A DNA stretch of 64,000 bases from NCBI GenBank assembly GCA_963377175.1, contig CAUJNA010003812.1:248001-312000 (forward strand), written 5' to 3'. This document shows positions 22,688 through 35,117 of this stretch, piece after piece (positions within the stretch are counted from its first letter, which is position 1; every line of letters begins with the position of its first letter). The translations under genes were made by a program, and so were the position numbers. The DNA is from Effrenium voratum (taxonomy: Eukaryota > Sar > Dinophyceae > Suessiales > Symbiodiniaceae). Below the pieces are notes generated by a model. It had not been told where the DNA came from and made no database searches. It saw only the letters and a list, made by a program, of their open reading frames with translations.

Positions 22688-23236
22688 GATTAGCTATGGT
22701 GGGTTCACTCGCTTTGTTTGATTCGGAACCAGCCGTGAGCCGTACCACTTCTTCAGAAACAGCACGCGCCCACTTCCAGGTCACCAACGTCAGCGGCTTC
22801 GTGATCACGCAGGCGATTTCGCATTTCCTCGAGCAACTGAGCAGCCCAAACCTGTCTTTCCTTGGCTGCATTTGGGTGTTACATGGTGCTACATTGTGGG
22901 TTTGAAGGGAAACAACCCCCACCCCTTGGCGTGCTTGATTCCCAAAGAAAACCAAAGAGGGGATGGACACGTTTTGGACACCTGCTATGGCCATTAGGGG
23001 GTTTTCAGGTTCCCTTGCGATGTTCAAGTCAGATCCTCGGAAAAGACTCAGCTTGGCAAGAAGTCCGTTGTGTCGCCTTGCTGGCTTCAGGCTTTGCTTT
23101 GGACAAAGACATGGCACGCTGGATCAACATGTCCAGTGGTCCCGGAAGGGGCGAGAAGGGGAACGCAGGAGGTTTTTTTTACACAAAAACCCGGAAGTGT
23201 CAAATTTATCCATGTCCTGGCATGTGCGTTGCGCAT

Positions 23237-23368
23237 CTAGATCCCCCAGTGGTGCCCTTTTACCAACTTTTTTGGGGGAGGGTTCCCCTACTAAAACATA
23301 GACTACAGAAAAAAGAAGAAGAAACAAAACGAGTACCCTTAGTCTAACCTCTCTACTGGAGGGCCTAG
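23237..23368 (+). mobile_element. Introner-like TIR element, copy K
   Basis: 132 bp from CTAGATCCCCCAGTGG to CTGGAGGGCCTAG, with CTAAC and CTCTCT. The A-rich interior is expanded by GAAGAAGAA. The donor-like GT is AT in this copy. Confidence 0.8.
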
Positions 23369-23500
23369 ACTCCTAGACATGCCAAGCCGCAGTCAAAAGA
23401 GGAATGGTGCACGCGTCAGGCCAAGCTCTTGCTGGGCCAAGACTCCGATTCCGACGACGGTGAGGCCAAAAAGGCGCGGAAAGGGCGGGGAAGTCGAATT
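23369..23500 (+). CDS. Exon-like + strand frame after copy K
   Basis: Starting exactly at the element's terminal TAG, a + strand frame reads about 44 codons with protein-like composition: a Lys/Gln/Leu stretch (WCTRQAKLLLGQ), an acidic run (DSDSDDGE), then a basic run (AKKARKGRGSR). This resembles an acidic/basic nuclear-type linker. A GT at about 23491 could serve as donor. No upstream exon joins in this frame with certainty (the target site itself would supply a TAG), so it remains a candidate only. Confidence 0.22.
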
Positions 23501-23949
23501 CGGAAACCCAGGCGCCAGGCATGTAGCTGGCTGACTCAACGCGGAAATTTTGCGGCCTGCATGTTGTCCCCAGATTAATAGACCCGTCCTAGGCGTTCCC
23601 CTCCAAAATTGGTGCGTCCCGCGGCTGCCCTACAAATCAACCACCGAAGGGCTCTGGATGGGTCTGTGCAAGAATCGCGACCTCACCAAGACATGCAACC
23701 TCACCCGTCATTTAACAGCAAAAAGCGCAGTGCCCGGGGCTCTTCCCAAGAGGAATCAAGAACCTGTTGAGTAGGTTGTCCCATCCGTCACTGCTCGGAA
23801 CACCCCTCTGCCGCTATTGACCCCTATGCGGGAAGAAAACACGCGTGGAGTTCTCACTGTCGGCGCGCCACAGACGCCCAAAAGCCGTGTTCCTTCCTTT
23901 TTGCACGTCACCTGTCAGGCCAAGCAAACCAGCCTTTGGGTGTCCAAAA

Positions 23950-25992
23950 CAGTTTCGTCAGTCCCCCAGCTTTCCAGATGCTAGGTATATCTTGGAACAC
24001 TATCCTTCGGCCACGTCAAAACTGAGTCCCCCAGTAGTGCCACATTGTACCCTTTTTTCGGGGAGGGTTCCCCTACTACAACAGACTGCAGAAAAGAATC
24101 GGGTACCCTTATTCTAAGCTCTCTACTGGAGGACCTAGAAAAGGTATTCAGGTGCCAAAACGTTTCTCGTGTTTCGGGAATCCCGTCCAACTCGCTGCCT
24201 TGCACACCGCCGGACGTCCGTTCAGGCGCGCACTGTATGAAACATCTTTTTCCGCTGCTGCGCTCGCGGAAAAAGCGAAGAGCGACCGAGCGGGAGGTTC
24301 GGTTCTTAACCCCTTCCCCATAATTACAAACAACCGTCCCCCCCGCCCAGCCCCCCCCCAAAAAAAAAAGAAAAAAATGGAGGGAGGTGTATTCTTTGGG
24401 GGTCGCCGGTTTCTGTTGGACACATAGCTTGGAACCTTCTTGTTTCAACACATTATGGAGAGGGGCAAGCGCATTTTGAGAGCTTGGTGGAAAACATATG
24501 TGCTTAGTATTGGAGTATTTGCGATTTTTTGGTGCGGCTGAGGGGAGTTCTATTCTTTTGTGGGCAGACCATGTTAATGCAAATTGAAAGTTTGGCCTTG
24601 TTTTGGCCCATCAACGGAAGTGTTTGTTATCCCTTCATCCATTCAGCAAATTGAGCCATCTTCAGGTGGCTGCCAAGCGCCTGCAGAATTGAGGACCCAT
24701 TTTGATTTGCCATGGGTTTTGAGGGGACACAGAATACTTCCATTTGCTTAAGAATATTGTTTTTAGTTTTCCCCTGTTGTTTTAAAGAGAATCTATCAGT
24801 ACTGGAATATTCTTATTTTTTTCCAGGGGTCGTAACCAAATGGAAGAATACTGGTTGGCCCCGGACTAATAAACCCATCCTACTAGTAGGGAGTGGGGGT
24901 GTCTCCAATAGTCATGAATCCCCACAAAACCAGGGCACCCCCCCTACTCAACCATGGTTTATGAATCCGGGAGCAACATTGAAAGAAACCCCATGATTGA
25001 ACAGTTGGCAAACTCCCGTTTCAGCAAACGGAGATGGCATTGTCAAACCTTAATAAAAACAAGCGCTGCCGCAAAGACCACAATTGATTCCTTTGGTTCC
25101 TGTTTCGGGTAGGAAACTCACTTTTTGGCATGACAATGCTTTGTAGTAGCGAACCCCATCAAAAACGGTTGCTCACAACTCCCCTAAGTCCACCCTTGGT
25201 CCCCACTTCTTCACGCCATCCGAGACATTACTTTGGCTGACCCAAAAAGGGGACCCTTTTGAGGAGTGCCGGCCCATTTTCGGATGACAAGGAGAGCCAA
25301 GGAAATCGGGTGCGTTTTCGAGGGTTAAGAAGCCATTCCGGGCCCCGGACTCTGTTTCGGGGCTCCAAATCCCTGTGTTCCCATCTGAGCCAGTAAGAAG
25401 TTCTAACAGTTTGCCAAAGTCCCTTCTGGGCCTCAATAGCTATATGGATTGGTCGGGTACTAGACTCATGAACTTTCACATCCGATTTGGATCGCGTCCC
25501 GAAGTCGGCAACGGCGCAACATTTCGGCTCAGTTGCTGTGCACAGCTTTTCGCAGGCGGGCCATGGAGCTTTGCTCTTGGGTTCAGAAACCAATTGAGGA
25601 GTTCAAACCGAAACTGATAAGAAACGGGCAAGTCATTTGAGCGCACAACCAAAACCCGGGTAATTGGAGGGTAAGGGAGAATCCCAGCCATAAATAGCTG
25701 CGGTTCTGGGTCGACCATTTTTTGTACCTTGTTTGATGACTCATTTTGGGGGAAAGGCTCACCATCCACTCCCATCCATGCCAAGCCATTCTATCGGTGT
25801 GTTCCGCGCAGGCCTCCCTTGCGGACGCTACACAGGCGACGGGATGCAGGGTGCATATGGCCTGGATCATTGCCGTCCGTTGCTGGTCTCCCATTGCGAA
25901 AGCATGCGTTTAAGGTTCCGGAGGCCCAGTGCAAATACTCCGCATGAGAGCCATTTGGGTCAGGAGAAACAACCAATCTGCATCTAGAAGCC
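23950..25992 (+). repeat. Degraded partial array unit upstream of gene 2
   Basis: This follows the order of the array spacers: CAGTCCCCCAGCTTTCCAGAT (23959, as at 29918), a diverged block at 24160-24300 (as at 30095-30240), TTTTGGCCCATCAAC (as at 30737), then close similarity from about 24865 to the gene 2 start (as in 30940-31831). It carries an introner-like insertion (24022-24138) and a TTTTAAAG-family repeat that the other units lack. It looks like an older duplicate forming the left edge of the array. Confidence 0.75.
24022..24138 (+). mobile_element. Introner-like TIR element, copy L
   Basis: 117 bp, CTGAGTCCCCCAGTAG to CTGGAGGACCTAG, inserted in the degraded spacer. The homologous place in complete units (about 29960-30090) lacks it, so they serve as approximate empty sites, although the surrounding DNA is too diverged to read a target duplication. 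Confidence 0.8.
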
Positions 25993-28487
25993 ATGGCCAA
26001 CATGCTGCTTGTGATAGTGGCACTCACCGGCGTAGCTGTGGGAAAATCCGCATGTACATCAAACCGGCCCGAGATGAAGAGCTGCGGGGCGGAGTGCTTC
26101 AGCCACAGCGACGTGGCATCTTGCTCAGCCGACTGCCTGGAGCAGAAGGGTGAAAGCTCCGTTTGTGCGAGTGCTATGGTCCCAAGATCCAGTGCTCCAT
26201 CGAGAAGTGCGTGGACAAGTGCAACGACGAGTTCGACTTCAACGGGGACTGCCAGGCATGCATGATGCAGACGTGCAACTTTGCTACCTCTTGCACCCCC
26301 GACAAGTCCGCGCCGGCACCAGTGGATGCTTCCTTGCTCAAGGAGCTTGTCACCCTCGCCAAGAAAAAGGACCCTGTTGCGGAGCCTGCGTCGGTTTGCG
26401 TGTCCAACAGGCCCGAGATGAAGAGCTGCGGGGCGGAGTGCTTCAGCCACAGCGACGTGGCATCTTGCTCAGCCGACTGCCTGGAGCAGAAGGTGAAAGC
26501 TCCGTTTGTGCGCAGTGCTATGGTCCCAAGATCCAGTGCTCCATCGAGAAGTGCGTGGACAAGTGCAACGACGAGTTCGACTTTAACGGGGACTGCCAGG
26601 CATGCATGATGCAGACGTGCAACTTTGCTACCTCTTGCACCCCCGACAAGTCCGCGCCGGCACCAGTGGATGCTTCCTTGCTCAAGGAGCTTGTCACCCT
26701 CGCCAAGACAAAGGACCCTGTTGCGGAGCCTGCGGCGGTTTGCGTGTCCAACAGGCCCGAGATGAAGAGCTGCGGTGCTCCATCGAGAAGTGCGTGGACA
26801 AGTGCAACGACGAGTTCGACTTTAACCGACTGCCTGGAGCAGAAGGGTGAAAGCTCCGTTTGTGCGCAGTGCTATGGTCCCACGATCCAGTGCTCCATCG
26901 AGAAGTGCGTGGACAAGTGCAACGACGAGTTCGACTTTAACGGGGACTGCCAGGCATGCATGATGCAGACATGCAACTTTGCTACCTCTTGCACCCCCGA
27001 CAAGTCCGCGCCGGCAAACAGTGGATGCTTCCTGCTCAGGAGCTTGTCCACCCTCGCCAAGAACAAAGGACCTGTTGCGGAGCTGCGGCGGTTTGCTGTG
27101 TCAACAGGCCCGAGATGAAGAGCTTGCGGGGCGGGAGTGCTTCAGGCCCACAGCGACGTGGCATCGTGCTCAGCCGGACTGTCCTGGAGCAGAAGGGTGA
27201 AAGCTCCGTTTGTGCGCAGTGCTACGGTCCCAAGATCCAGTGCTCCATCGAGAAGTGCGTGGACAAGTGCAACGACGAGTTCGACTTTAACGGGGACTGC
27301 CAGGCATGCATGATGCAGACGTGCAACTTTGCTACCTCTTGCACCCCCGACAAGTCCGCGCCGGCACCAGTGGATGCTTCCCTGCTCAAGGAGCTTGTCA
27401 CCATCACCAAGACAAAGGACCCTGCTGCAGAGCCTGCGGCGGTTTGCGTGTCCAACAGGCCCGAGATGAAGAGCTGCGGGGCGGAGTGCTTCAGCCACAG
27501 CGACGTGGCATCTTGCTCAGCCGACTGCCTGGAGCAGAAGGGTGAAAGCTCCCTTTGTGCGCAGTGCTATGGTCCCAAGATCCAGTGCTCCATCGAGAAG
27601 TGCGTGGACAAGTGCAGCGACGAGTTCGACTTTAACGGGGACTGCCAGGCATGCATGATGCAGACGTGCAACTTTGCTACCTCTTGCACCCCCGACAAGT
27701 CCGCGCCGGCACCTGTGGATGCTTCCTTGCTCAAGGAGCTTGTCACCCTCGCCAAGACAAAGGACCCTGTTGCGGAGCCTGCGACGGTTTGCGTGTCCAA
27801 CAGGCCCGAGATGAAGAGCTGCGGGGCGGAGTGCTTCAGCCACAGCGACGTGGCATCTTGCTCAGCCGACTGCCTGGAGGCTGATGGGTGTGATAGCGGC
27901 GTTTGGCGCAGTGGCTTTTCATGGTCCCAAGATCCAGTGCTCATCGAGAAGTGCAGTGGGACAAGTGAAACGAAGAGTTCGACTTCAACGGGGGGACTGC
28001 CAGGGCAATGCATGATGCAGACATGCAACTTTGCTACCTCTTGCCCCCACGACAAGTCCGCGGCGCACCAGTGGTGCTTCCCTTTCAGGAGACTCGTCAC
28101 CCTCGCCAGACAAAGGACCCTGTTGCGGAGCCTGCGGCGGTTTGCGTGTCCAACAGGCCCGAGATGAAGAGCTGCGGGGCGGAGTGCTTCAGCCACAGCG
28201 ACGTGGCGTCTTGTTCAGCCGACTGCCTGGAGCAGAAGGGTGAAAGCTCCGTTTGTGCCCAGTGCTATGGTCCCAAGATCCAGTGCTCCATCGAGAAGTG
28301 CGTGGACAAGTGCAACGACGAGTTCGACTTCAACGGGGACTGCCAGGCATGCATGATGCAGACGTGCAACTTTGCTACCTCTTGCACCCCCGACAAGTCC
28401 GCGCCGGCACCAGTGGATGCTTCCTTGCTCAAGGAGCTTGCCGGTCTTGCGAAGCCCAAGTCCGGTTCTGACGTACTGTACCCATAG
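25993..28487 (+). pseudogene. Cys-rich modular secreted protein, gene 2 (7 modules, broken)
   Basis: The signal peptide MANMLLVIVALTGVAVGKS and the tail ending SGSDVLYP are intact, and seven modules can be traced. The frame is lost repeatedly: a missing C at about 26169, a missing G at about 26492, a rearrangement at 26775-26830 where module sequence jumps from CGGTGCTCC to the acidic loop and back, and dense indels at 27010-27190 and 27870-28110. Between these patches the modules are perfect copies of those in other genes. Such patchiness suits either a recombination-scarred pseudogene or unpolished consensus at collapsed repeats. The expected product would be secreted. Confidence 0.85.
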
Positions 28488-31400
28488 GCGGATTGGAATG
28501 TACAGGTTTGCTTTGGTTGAGCTTTTGGGCCAACAGTGCCGCGACCAACCAGGAAAGTTCTAGAGCCATCCCGTACAGATGTTTCCGGATGTCCAGGTCC
28601 ATGACCCAGGTGGCTTGCGGGTTGATCCTTGCTGACAAGGTTGTTCTGTTGGTTTGCTTTTGTGAAAGTCGGACCGCCACCTGTGTTTTGGCAACTGGCA
28701 ATCTCGGCCGTTATATTTATCTTACTTTATTGGGCTGCTCATGGCTCTTTGGGCATGTCTTTCGCTTTTGCGTTGCCGCGACGAGGTATAAGCCCTTCGT
28801 CCAATAATTAGACCTCCGCCTTTCCAATCGGAGATGAGCGCATGGGATCGAATGAAGGTCCCTGCCCCCAGGGGGGATTTCCTTCCTTCTTTCCTTCTTT
28901 TCTTCCTTCCTTCCTTCTTTTCTTCCCTCCTTCCTTCTTTTCTTCCTTCCTTCCTTCTTTTCTTCCCTCCTTCCTTCTTTTCAATTCTTCCTTCCTTCCT
29001 CGCTTCCTCCCTTCCTTCTTCCTTCCGTCCTCGCTTCCTCCCTTCCTCCCTCCTCCCCTCCCTCCCTCCCTCCCTTCCCTCCGTTCACGAATCATTTCTT
29101 TTGCCATTCTTCCCCGGACGCTTTCCGTGGGCCGAGTAGAATCACATCTCTCGCGCGAGGTCAACATGACGTCCATCACACAGCTCGAGATGACCGCTCA
29201 GGGGAGCCGAGGTCGTGGATCGACCGATGCGCAAGTCTGGTTTACCGAAAAGGTCTCGGCATTTCACAGCTCTTAGAACCTAGGACAGCTTTCTCAGACA
29301 GCAGACTGAACCATCCGACTGGTTGGGGATATCGACTTGTTCCTTCCCACCCTTAGACCCGGAGAATCGAGTCAGTTCGAGCGAGCGCCGATTTGCTGGA
29401 ATTCGAGTCAATGAAGATGCAGCCCGGGTTCGACTGAGCCGTGCGGCACTAGGGCCGCATGGTTTTTGATCGTGACTCATGTGGATAGGTGGTGGATAAT
29501 TCCTGAACCTACTTGACTGGGTACTGAATCACCCACAATGTTGATTGCTGCCAGGGTAAACCAACAGGGGAAGGATGGTTCTTGGATTTTTCGGACCCCT
29601 ACTTGCGCTTTTCGGACCCATTTCAGCGAACATGCCCCAATCGTCCAAGCCTCCAAAGTGAAGGATGGGACAACCTGCTGGGGTTTTAGGGTCACCGTTG
29701 ACCATACGCATAAACTTGAGTGTTGCTTCCTTTCGGACAGAAATATCTTTCTGGTTGTTTTGAATGATAGCTGAGGTTGCATCTGAGGTACCGATTTCGT
29801 TTCAGACCCATCCAAGGGCCCCGGGTGTCCCTTTCAGTTACATCACTTTTGGAGGGGAACACCGTCTTTCACGACGAGTTTACTGATCTGGGGTCGACAT
29901 TCTGCAAGCGGTGACTTGCAGTCCCCCCCAGCTTTCCAGATAGAAATCCTGCACCACCTAGGAAGCTCTGGTGTGCTGATTCCCCGCAACTACCAGCAAA
30001 CAATGGCTTCCCATGGTTTCGAAGTGGTGCAAAATGGACTTTGTCCACCCACAGTAGGAATGTCTTGCACCTCTGCCCTGCCGTGGCAGACGGTTTTTCG
30101 GGACTCCAGCCCAACTCGCCACCTTGCCGAACCGCCGGCGACGTCCGTCAGGCGCGCGGAAATGGATGAAACCTCCTGCGGTGTTTTCTGCTTCGGTGAA
30201 AAGAAAAGAGAAACGGCAGACCACGAGCGGTGGGTTCCAACTGATCTCTCGTTCTCGTTTCCTATCGGATCAACTGATCCCTTAGGTGTTTAGTTGTTTT
30301 CGGTTGGCTTAGTGGTCAGCTTCTGCGTCCTGTTTTTTTACCCACTGAAAGCTGAACTTTTAGCGGATCTGAGGGCAACCCAATTCTGAGATGGGTCTCT
30401 TTGACTTGGGGATGCGATGTTGACTTGGTTACTAGATCCCTGGGATTCCAAACGACCCTTAAAACCCATGGTTGGGTTCATGTAACTATGTAACCATTTG
30501 TAGCCCATGAATTCCCCAAGGCCGAACGGGGCCAAGGAACCCTAGAGATGGGCGGTCCTGTGATTCTCGACCATGGGCCAACTTCTTTGAAATCATTCGC
30601 AACGCGACCCAAATCGACAGCCTTCAGAAGTACTCAAGTCAAGTCTTGCTGCTGCCCTGGATTTGGGAGAACCATTGTGGATCGCACTCCCTGAGTTCCT
30701 GCACTGAAAACCATTTAGTGGCAAATTAGAAGTTCGGACTTGTTTTGGCCCATCAACTCAGGAAGTGAGTTATCCCTTCATCCATTCCAACTGGTGCGAA
30801 GTGGACTGATCTTGTCCTGCCTTGAGTACTCGAGGTCCTTTGTCTATCCGGACACCAACCGTTGAATCCGGACAATTGCCCTGCAGAAGGTTGGTGGTCC
30901 CCCCAACTAGTAGGCCGCCAAGCGCACACAGAACGGAGAGGATAATACTAATCGGGGGCCCCAATAGTGATGAATCCCGCTATCCAGGGACACCCCCCTA
31001 TTGATCAACCATGGTGTACTAAACCAGAGTCAACACAAAAAGGGGCCCATCATTGAGCAGTTGGCAGACCGCCGTTTCAGCAAACGGAGATGGCATTGTC
31101 AAGCCTTAATGAAAACAAGCGCCGCCGCAAAGACCACAATTGATTCCTGTGGTTCCTGTTCCAGGTAGGAAACTCACTTTTAGGCAATGATTTGTAATGG
31201 CGAACCCCGTCAAAAATGGTTGCTGACCACAACTCCCCCCCCATGTCCACCCAAGGGGTCCCCACTTATTCACACCATCCGAGACATTCACTTTTGAGAA
31301 CTTTGGTCACAAATCCAAAGGGAAGAGCCCACCGCCCGGGGTGGCTTTTCTTTGGCTTTCAACCCAAAAATGGGACCCTTTTGAGGAGTACCGGCCCTTC

Positions 31401-31831
31401 AAATGACAAGGAGAGCCATCTGAGAAGCCGGTAAGAAGTTCTACAAGCTTCCAGAATCCGATTTGGATCGCGTCCCGAAGTCGGCAACGGCGCAACATTT
31501 CGGCTCAGTTGCTGCGCACGGCTTTTCGCAGGCGGGCCATGTGGAGCTTTAGTCTTGGGTTCAGAAACCAATTGAGGAGTTCAAACCGAAACTGACAAAC
31601 GGGCAAGTCATTTTGGGAGAAAGGCCCACCATCCACACCCACACCCATCCTGCTCCACGCAGGCCTGCTGCGGACGATTCAGTACAGGCGCCGGGATGCA
31701 GGGTGCATATGGCCTGGATTGCCCTTTGTTGCTGGTCTCCCATTGCAAAATCATGCGGTTCCAGAGGCCCATTGCGCATACTCCGCAGAGCCATTTGGGT
31801 CAGGAGAACAACCAATCTGCATCTAGAAGCC
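28488..31831 (+). repeat. Array spacer 2-3
   Basis: Direct-repeat spacer between genes 2 and 3. In order: a conserved 3' region (28488-28870), a TTCC polypyrimidine tract (28878-29082), a block with minus-strand coding remnants (about 29280-29480), one copy of the 53-bp minisatellite unit (about 29715), a block opening with CCCCCCAGCTTTCCAG (29925), a TTTTAGTGGCAAA repeat (30707-30769), and the conserved upstream region of the next gene (30940-31831). No intact gene is visible. Confidence 0.85.
28878..29082 (+). repeat. TTCC-rich polypyrimidine tract, long form
   Basis: About 205 bp almost without purines, built of TTCC, CTTT and CTCC units with one interruption (TTTTCAATTC). Positions of counterparts: 34353-34487 (short), 39852-40000 (short), 45800-46003 (long, with the same interruption) and 51698-51777 (decayed). 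Such tracts can form triplex (H-) DNA; any role here is speculative. Confidence 0.9.
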
Positions 31832-33960
31832 ATGGCCAATATGCTGCTCGTGATAGTGGCACTCACCGGCGTTGCTGTGGGGAAATCCGCATGCACGTCC
31901 AACCGGCCCCAGATGAAGAGCTGCGGGGCGGAGTGCTTCAGCCACAGCGACGTGGCATCTTGCTCAGCCGACTGCCTGGAGCAGAAGGGTGAAAGCTCCG
32001 TTTGTGCGCAGTGCTATGGTCCCAAGATCCAATGCTCCATCGAGAAGTGCGTGGACAAGTGCAACAACGAGTTCGACTTTAACGGGGACTGCCAGGCATG
32101 CATGATGCAGACATGTAACTTTGCTACCTCTTGCACCCCTGACAAGTCCGCGCCGGCACCAGTGGATGCTTCCTTGCTCAAGGAGCTTGTCACCCTCGCC
32201 AAGACAAAGGACCCTGTTGCGGAGCCTGCGGCGGTTTGTGTGTCCAACAGGCCCGAGATGAAGAGCTGCGGGGCGGAGTGCTTCAGCCACAGCGACGTGG
32301 CATCTTGCTCAGCCGACTGCCTGGAGCAGAAGGGTGAAAGCTCCGTTTGTGCGCAGTGCTATGGTCCCAAGATCCAATGCTCCATCGAGAAGTGCGTGGA
32401 CAAGTGCAACAACGAGTTCGACTTTAACGGGGACTGCCAGGCATGCATGATGCAGACGTGCAACTTTGCTACCTCTTGCACCCCCGACAAGTCCGCGGCG
32501 GCACCAGTGGATGCTTCCCTGCTCAAGGAGCTTGTCACCCTCGCCAAGACAAAGGACCCTGTTGCGGAGCCTGCGGCGGTTTGCGTGTCCAACAGGCCCG
32601 AGATGAAGAGCTGCGGGGCGGAGTGCTTCAGCCACAGCGACGTGGCATCTTGCTCAGCCGACTGCCTGGAGCAGAAGGGTGAAAGCTCCGTTTGTGCGCA
32701 GTGGCTATGGTCCCAAGATCCAGTGCTCCATCGAGAAGTGCGTGGACAAGTGCAACGACGAGTTCGACTTCAACGGGGACTGCCAGGCATGCATGATGCA
32801 GACGTGCAACTTTGCTACCTCTTGCACCCCCGACAAGTCTGCGCCGGCACCAGTGGATGCTTCCTTGCTCAAGGAGCTTGTCACCCTCGCCAAGACAAAG
32901 GACCCTGTTGCGGAGCCTGCGGCAGTTTGCGTGTCCAACAGGCCCGAGATGAAGAGCTGCGGGGCGGAGTGCTTCAGCCACAGCGACGTGGCATCTTGCT
33001 CAGCCGACTGCCTGGAGCAGAAGGGTGAAAGCTCCATTTGTGCGCAGTGCTATGGTCCCAAGATCCAGTGCTCCATCGAGAAGTGCGTGGACAAGTGCAA
33101 CGACGAGTTCGACTTTAACGGGGACTGCCAGGCATGCATGATGCAGACGTGCAACTTTGCTACCTCTTGCACCCCCGACAAGTCCGCGCCGGCACCAGTG
33201 GATGCTTCCTTGCTCAAGGAGCTTGTCACCCTCGCCAAGACAAAGGACCCTGTTGCGGAGCCTGCGGCGGTTTGCGTGTCCAACAGGCCCGAGATGAAGA
33301 GCTGCGGGCGGAGTGCTTCAGCCACAGCGATCAGGCATCTTGCTCAGCCGACTGCCTGGAGCAGAAGGGTGAAAGTTCGTTTAAGTGCAGTGCTATGGTC
33401 CCAAGATCCGTGCTCCATCGAGAAGTGCGTGGACAAGTGCAACAACGGTGCCCGACTTTAACGGGGACTGCCAGGCATGCATGATGCAGACGTGCAACTT
33501 TGCTACCTCTTGCACCCCCGACAAGTCCGCGCCGGCACCAGTGGATGCTTCCTTGCTCAAGGAGCTTGTCACCCTCGCCAAGACAAAGGACCCTGTTGCG
33601 GAGCCTGCGGCGGTTTGCGTGTCCAACAGGCCCGAGATGAAGAGCTGCGGGGCGGAGTGCTTAAGCCACAGCGACGTGGCATCTTGCTCAGCCGACTGCC
33701 TGGAGCAGAAGGGTGAAAGCTCCGTTTGTGCGCAGTGCTATGGTCCCAAGATCCAGTGCTCCATCGAGAAGTGCGTGGACAAGTGCAACGACGAGTTCGA
33801 CTTTAACGGGGACTGCCAGGCATGCATGATGCAGACGTGCAACTTTGCTACCTCTTGCACCCCCGACAAGTCCGCGCCGGCACCAGTGGATGCTTCCTTG
33901 CTCAAGGAGCTTGCCGGTCTTGCGAAGCCCAAGTCCGGCTCTGACGTCCTGTACCCATAG
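31832..33960 (+). pseudogene. Cys-rich modular secreted protein, gene 3 (6 modules, broken)
   Basis: The start MANMLLVIVALTGVAVGKS and tail SGSDVLYP are intact and six modules are present. Module 1 has RPQM where later modules have RPEM. Lesions: an extra G at about 32703 (GTGGCTATGG), a missing G at about 33308, then a cluster at 33330-33460 (GATCAGG for GACGTGG, TTTAAGTGC for TTTGTGCGC, a missing AG near 33408, altered acidic loop). The net length is one base short of intact gene 4, so the final module returns to frame. Pseudogene or local assembly error. Confidence 0.85.
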
Positions 33961-35117
33961 GCGGATTGGAATGTACAGGTTTGCTTTGGTTGAGCTTTTG
34001 GGCCAACAGTGCCGCGACCAACCAGGCAAGTTCTAGAGCCATCCCGTACAGATGTTTCCGGATGTCCAGGTCCATGACCCAGGTGGCTTGCGGGTTGATC
34101 CTTACTGACAAGGTTGTTCTGTTGATCAGCTTTTGTGTGAGGGTCGGACCGCCACCTGTGTGTTGGCAACTGGCAAATTCGGCCGTTATATTTATCTTAC
34201 TTTATTGGGCTGCTCATGGCTCTTTGGGCATGTCTTTCACTTTTGCGTTGCCGCGACGAGGTATAAGCCCTTCGTCCAATAATTAGACCTCCGCCTTTCC
34301 AATCGGAGATGAGCGCATCGGATCGAATGAAAGTCCCTGTCCCCCAGGGGGATTTCCTTCCTTCTTTCCTTCGTTCCTTCCATCATTATTTCCTTCTTTT
34401 CTTCCTTCCTTCCTTCTTTTCTTCCTTCCTTCCTCGCTTCCTCCCTTCCTCCCTCCTCCCCTCCCTCCCTCCCTCCCTTCCCTCCGTTCACGAATCATTT
34501 CTTTTGCCATTCTTCCCCGGACGCTTTCCGTGGGCCGAGTAGAATCACATCTCTCGCGCGAGGTCAACATGACGTCCATCACACAGCTCGAGATGACCGC
34601 TCAGGGGAGCCGAGGTCGTGGATCGACCGATGCGCAAGTCTGGTTTACCGAAAAGGTCTCGGCATTTCGCAGCTCTTAGAACCTAGGACAGCTTTCTCAG
34701 ACAGCAGACTGAACCATCCGACTGGTTGGGGATATCGACTTGTTCCTTCCCACCCTTAGACCCGGAGAATCGAATCAGTTCGAGCGAGCGCCGATTTGCT
34801 GGAATTCGAGTCAATGAAGATGCAGCCCGGGTTCGACTGAGCCGTGCGGCACTAGGGCCGCATGGTTTTTGATCGTGACTCATGTGGATAGGTGGTGGAT
34901 AATTCCTGAACCTACTTGACTGGGTACTGAATCACCCACAATGTTGATTGCTGCCAGGGTAAACCAACAGGGGAAGGATGGTTCTTGGATTTTTCGGACC
35001 CCTACTTGCGCTTTTCGGACCCATTTCAGCGAACATGCCCCAATCGTCCAAGCCTCCAAAGTGAAGGATGGGACAACCTGCTGGGGTTTTAGGGTCACCG
35101 TTGACCATACGCATAAA

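Noticed and set aside
28834..29276. Pro/Ser/Phe- or Lys/Glu/Arg-rich frames in the TTCC tracts
   Set aside because: Direct translation of tetranucleotide repeats.
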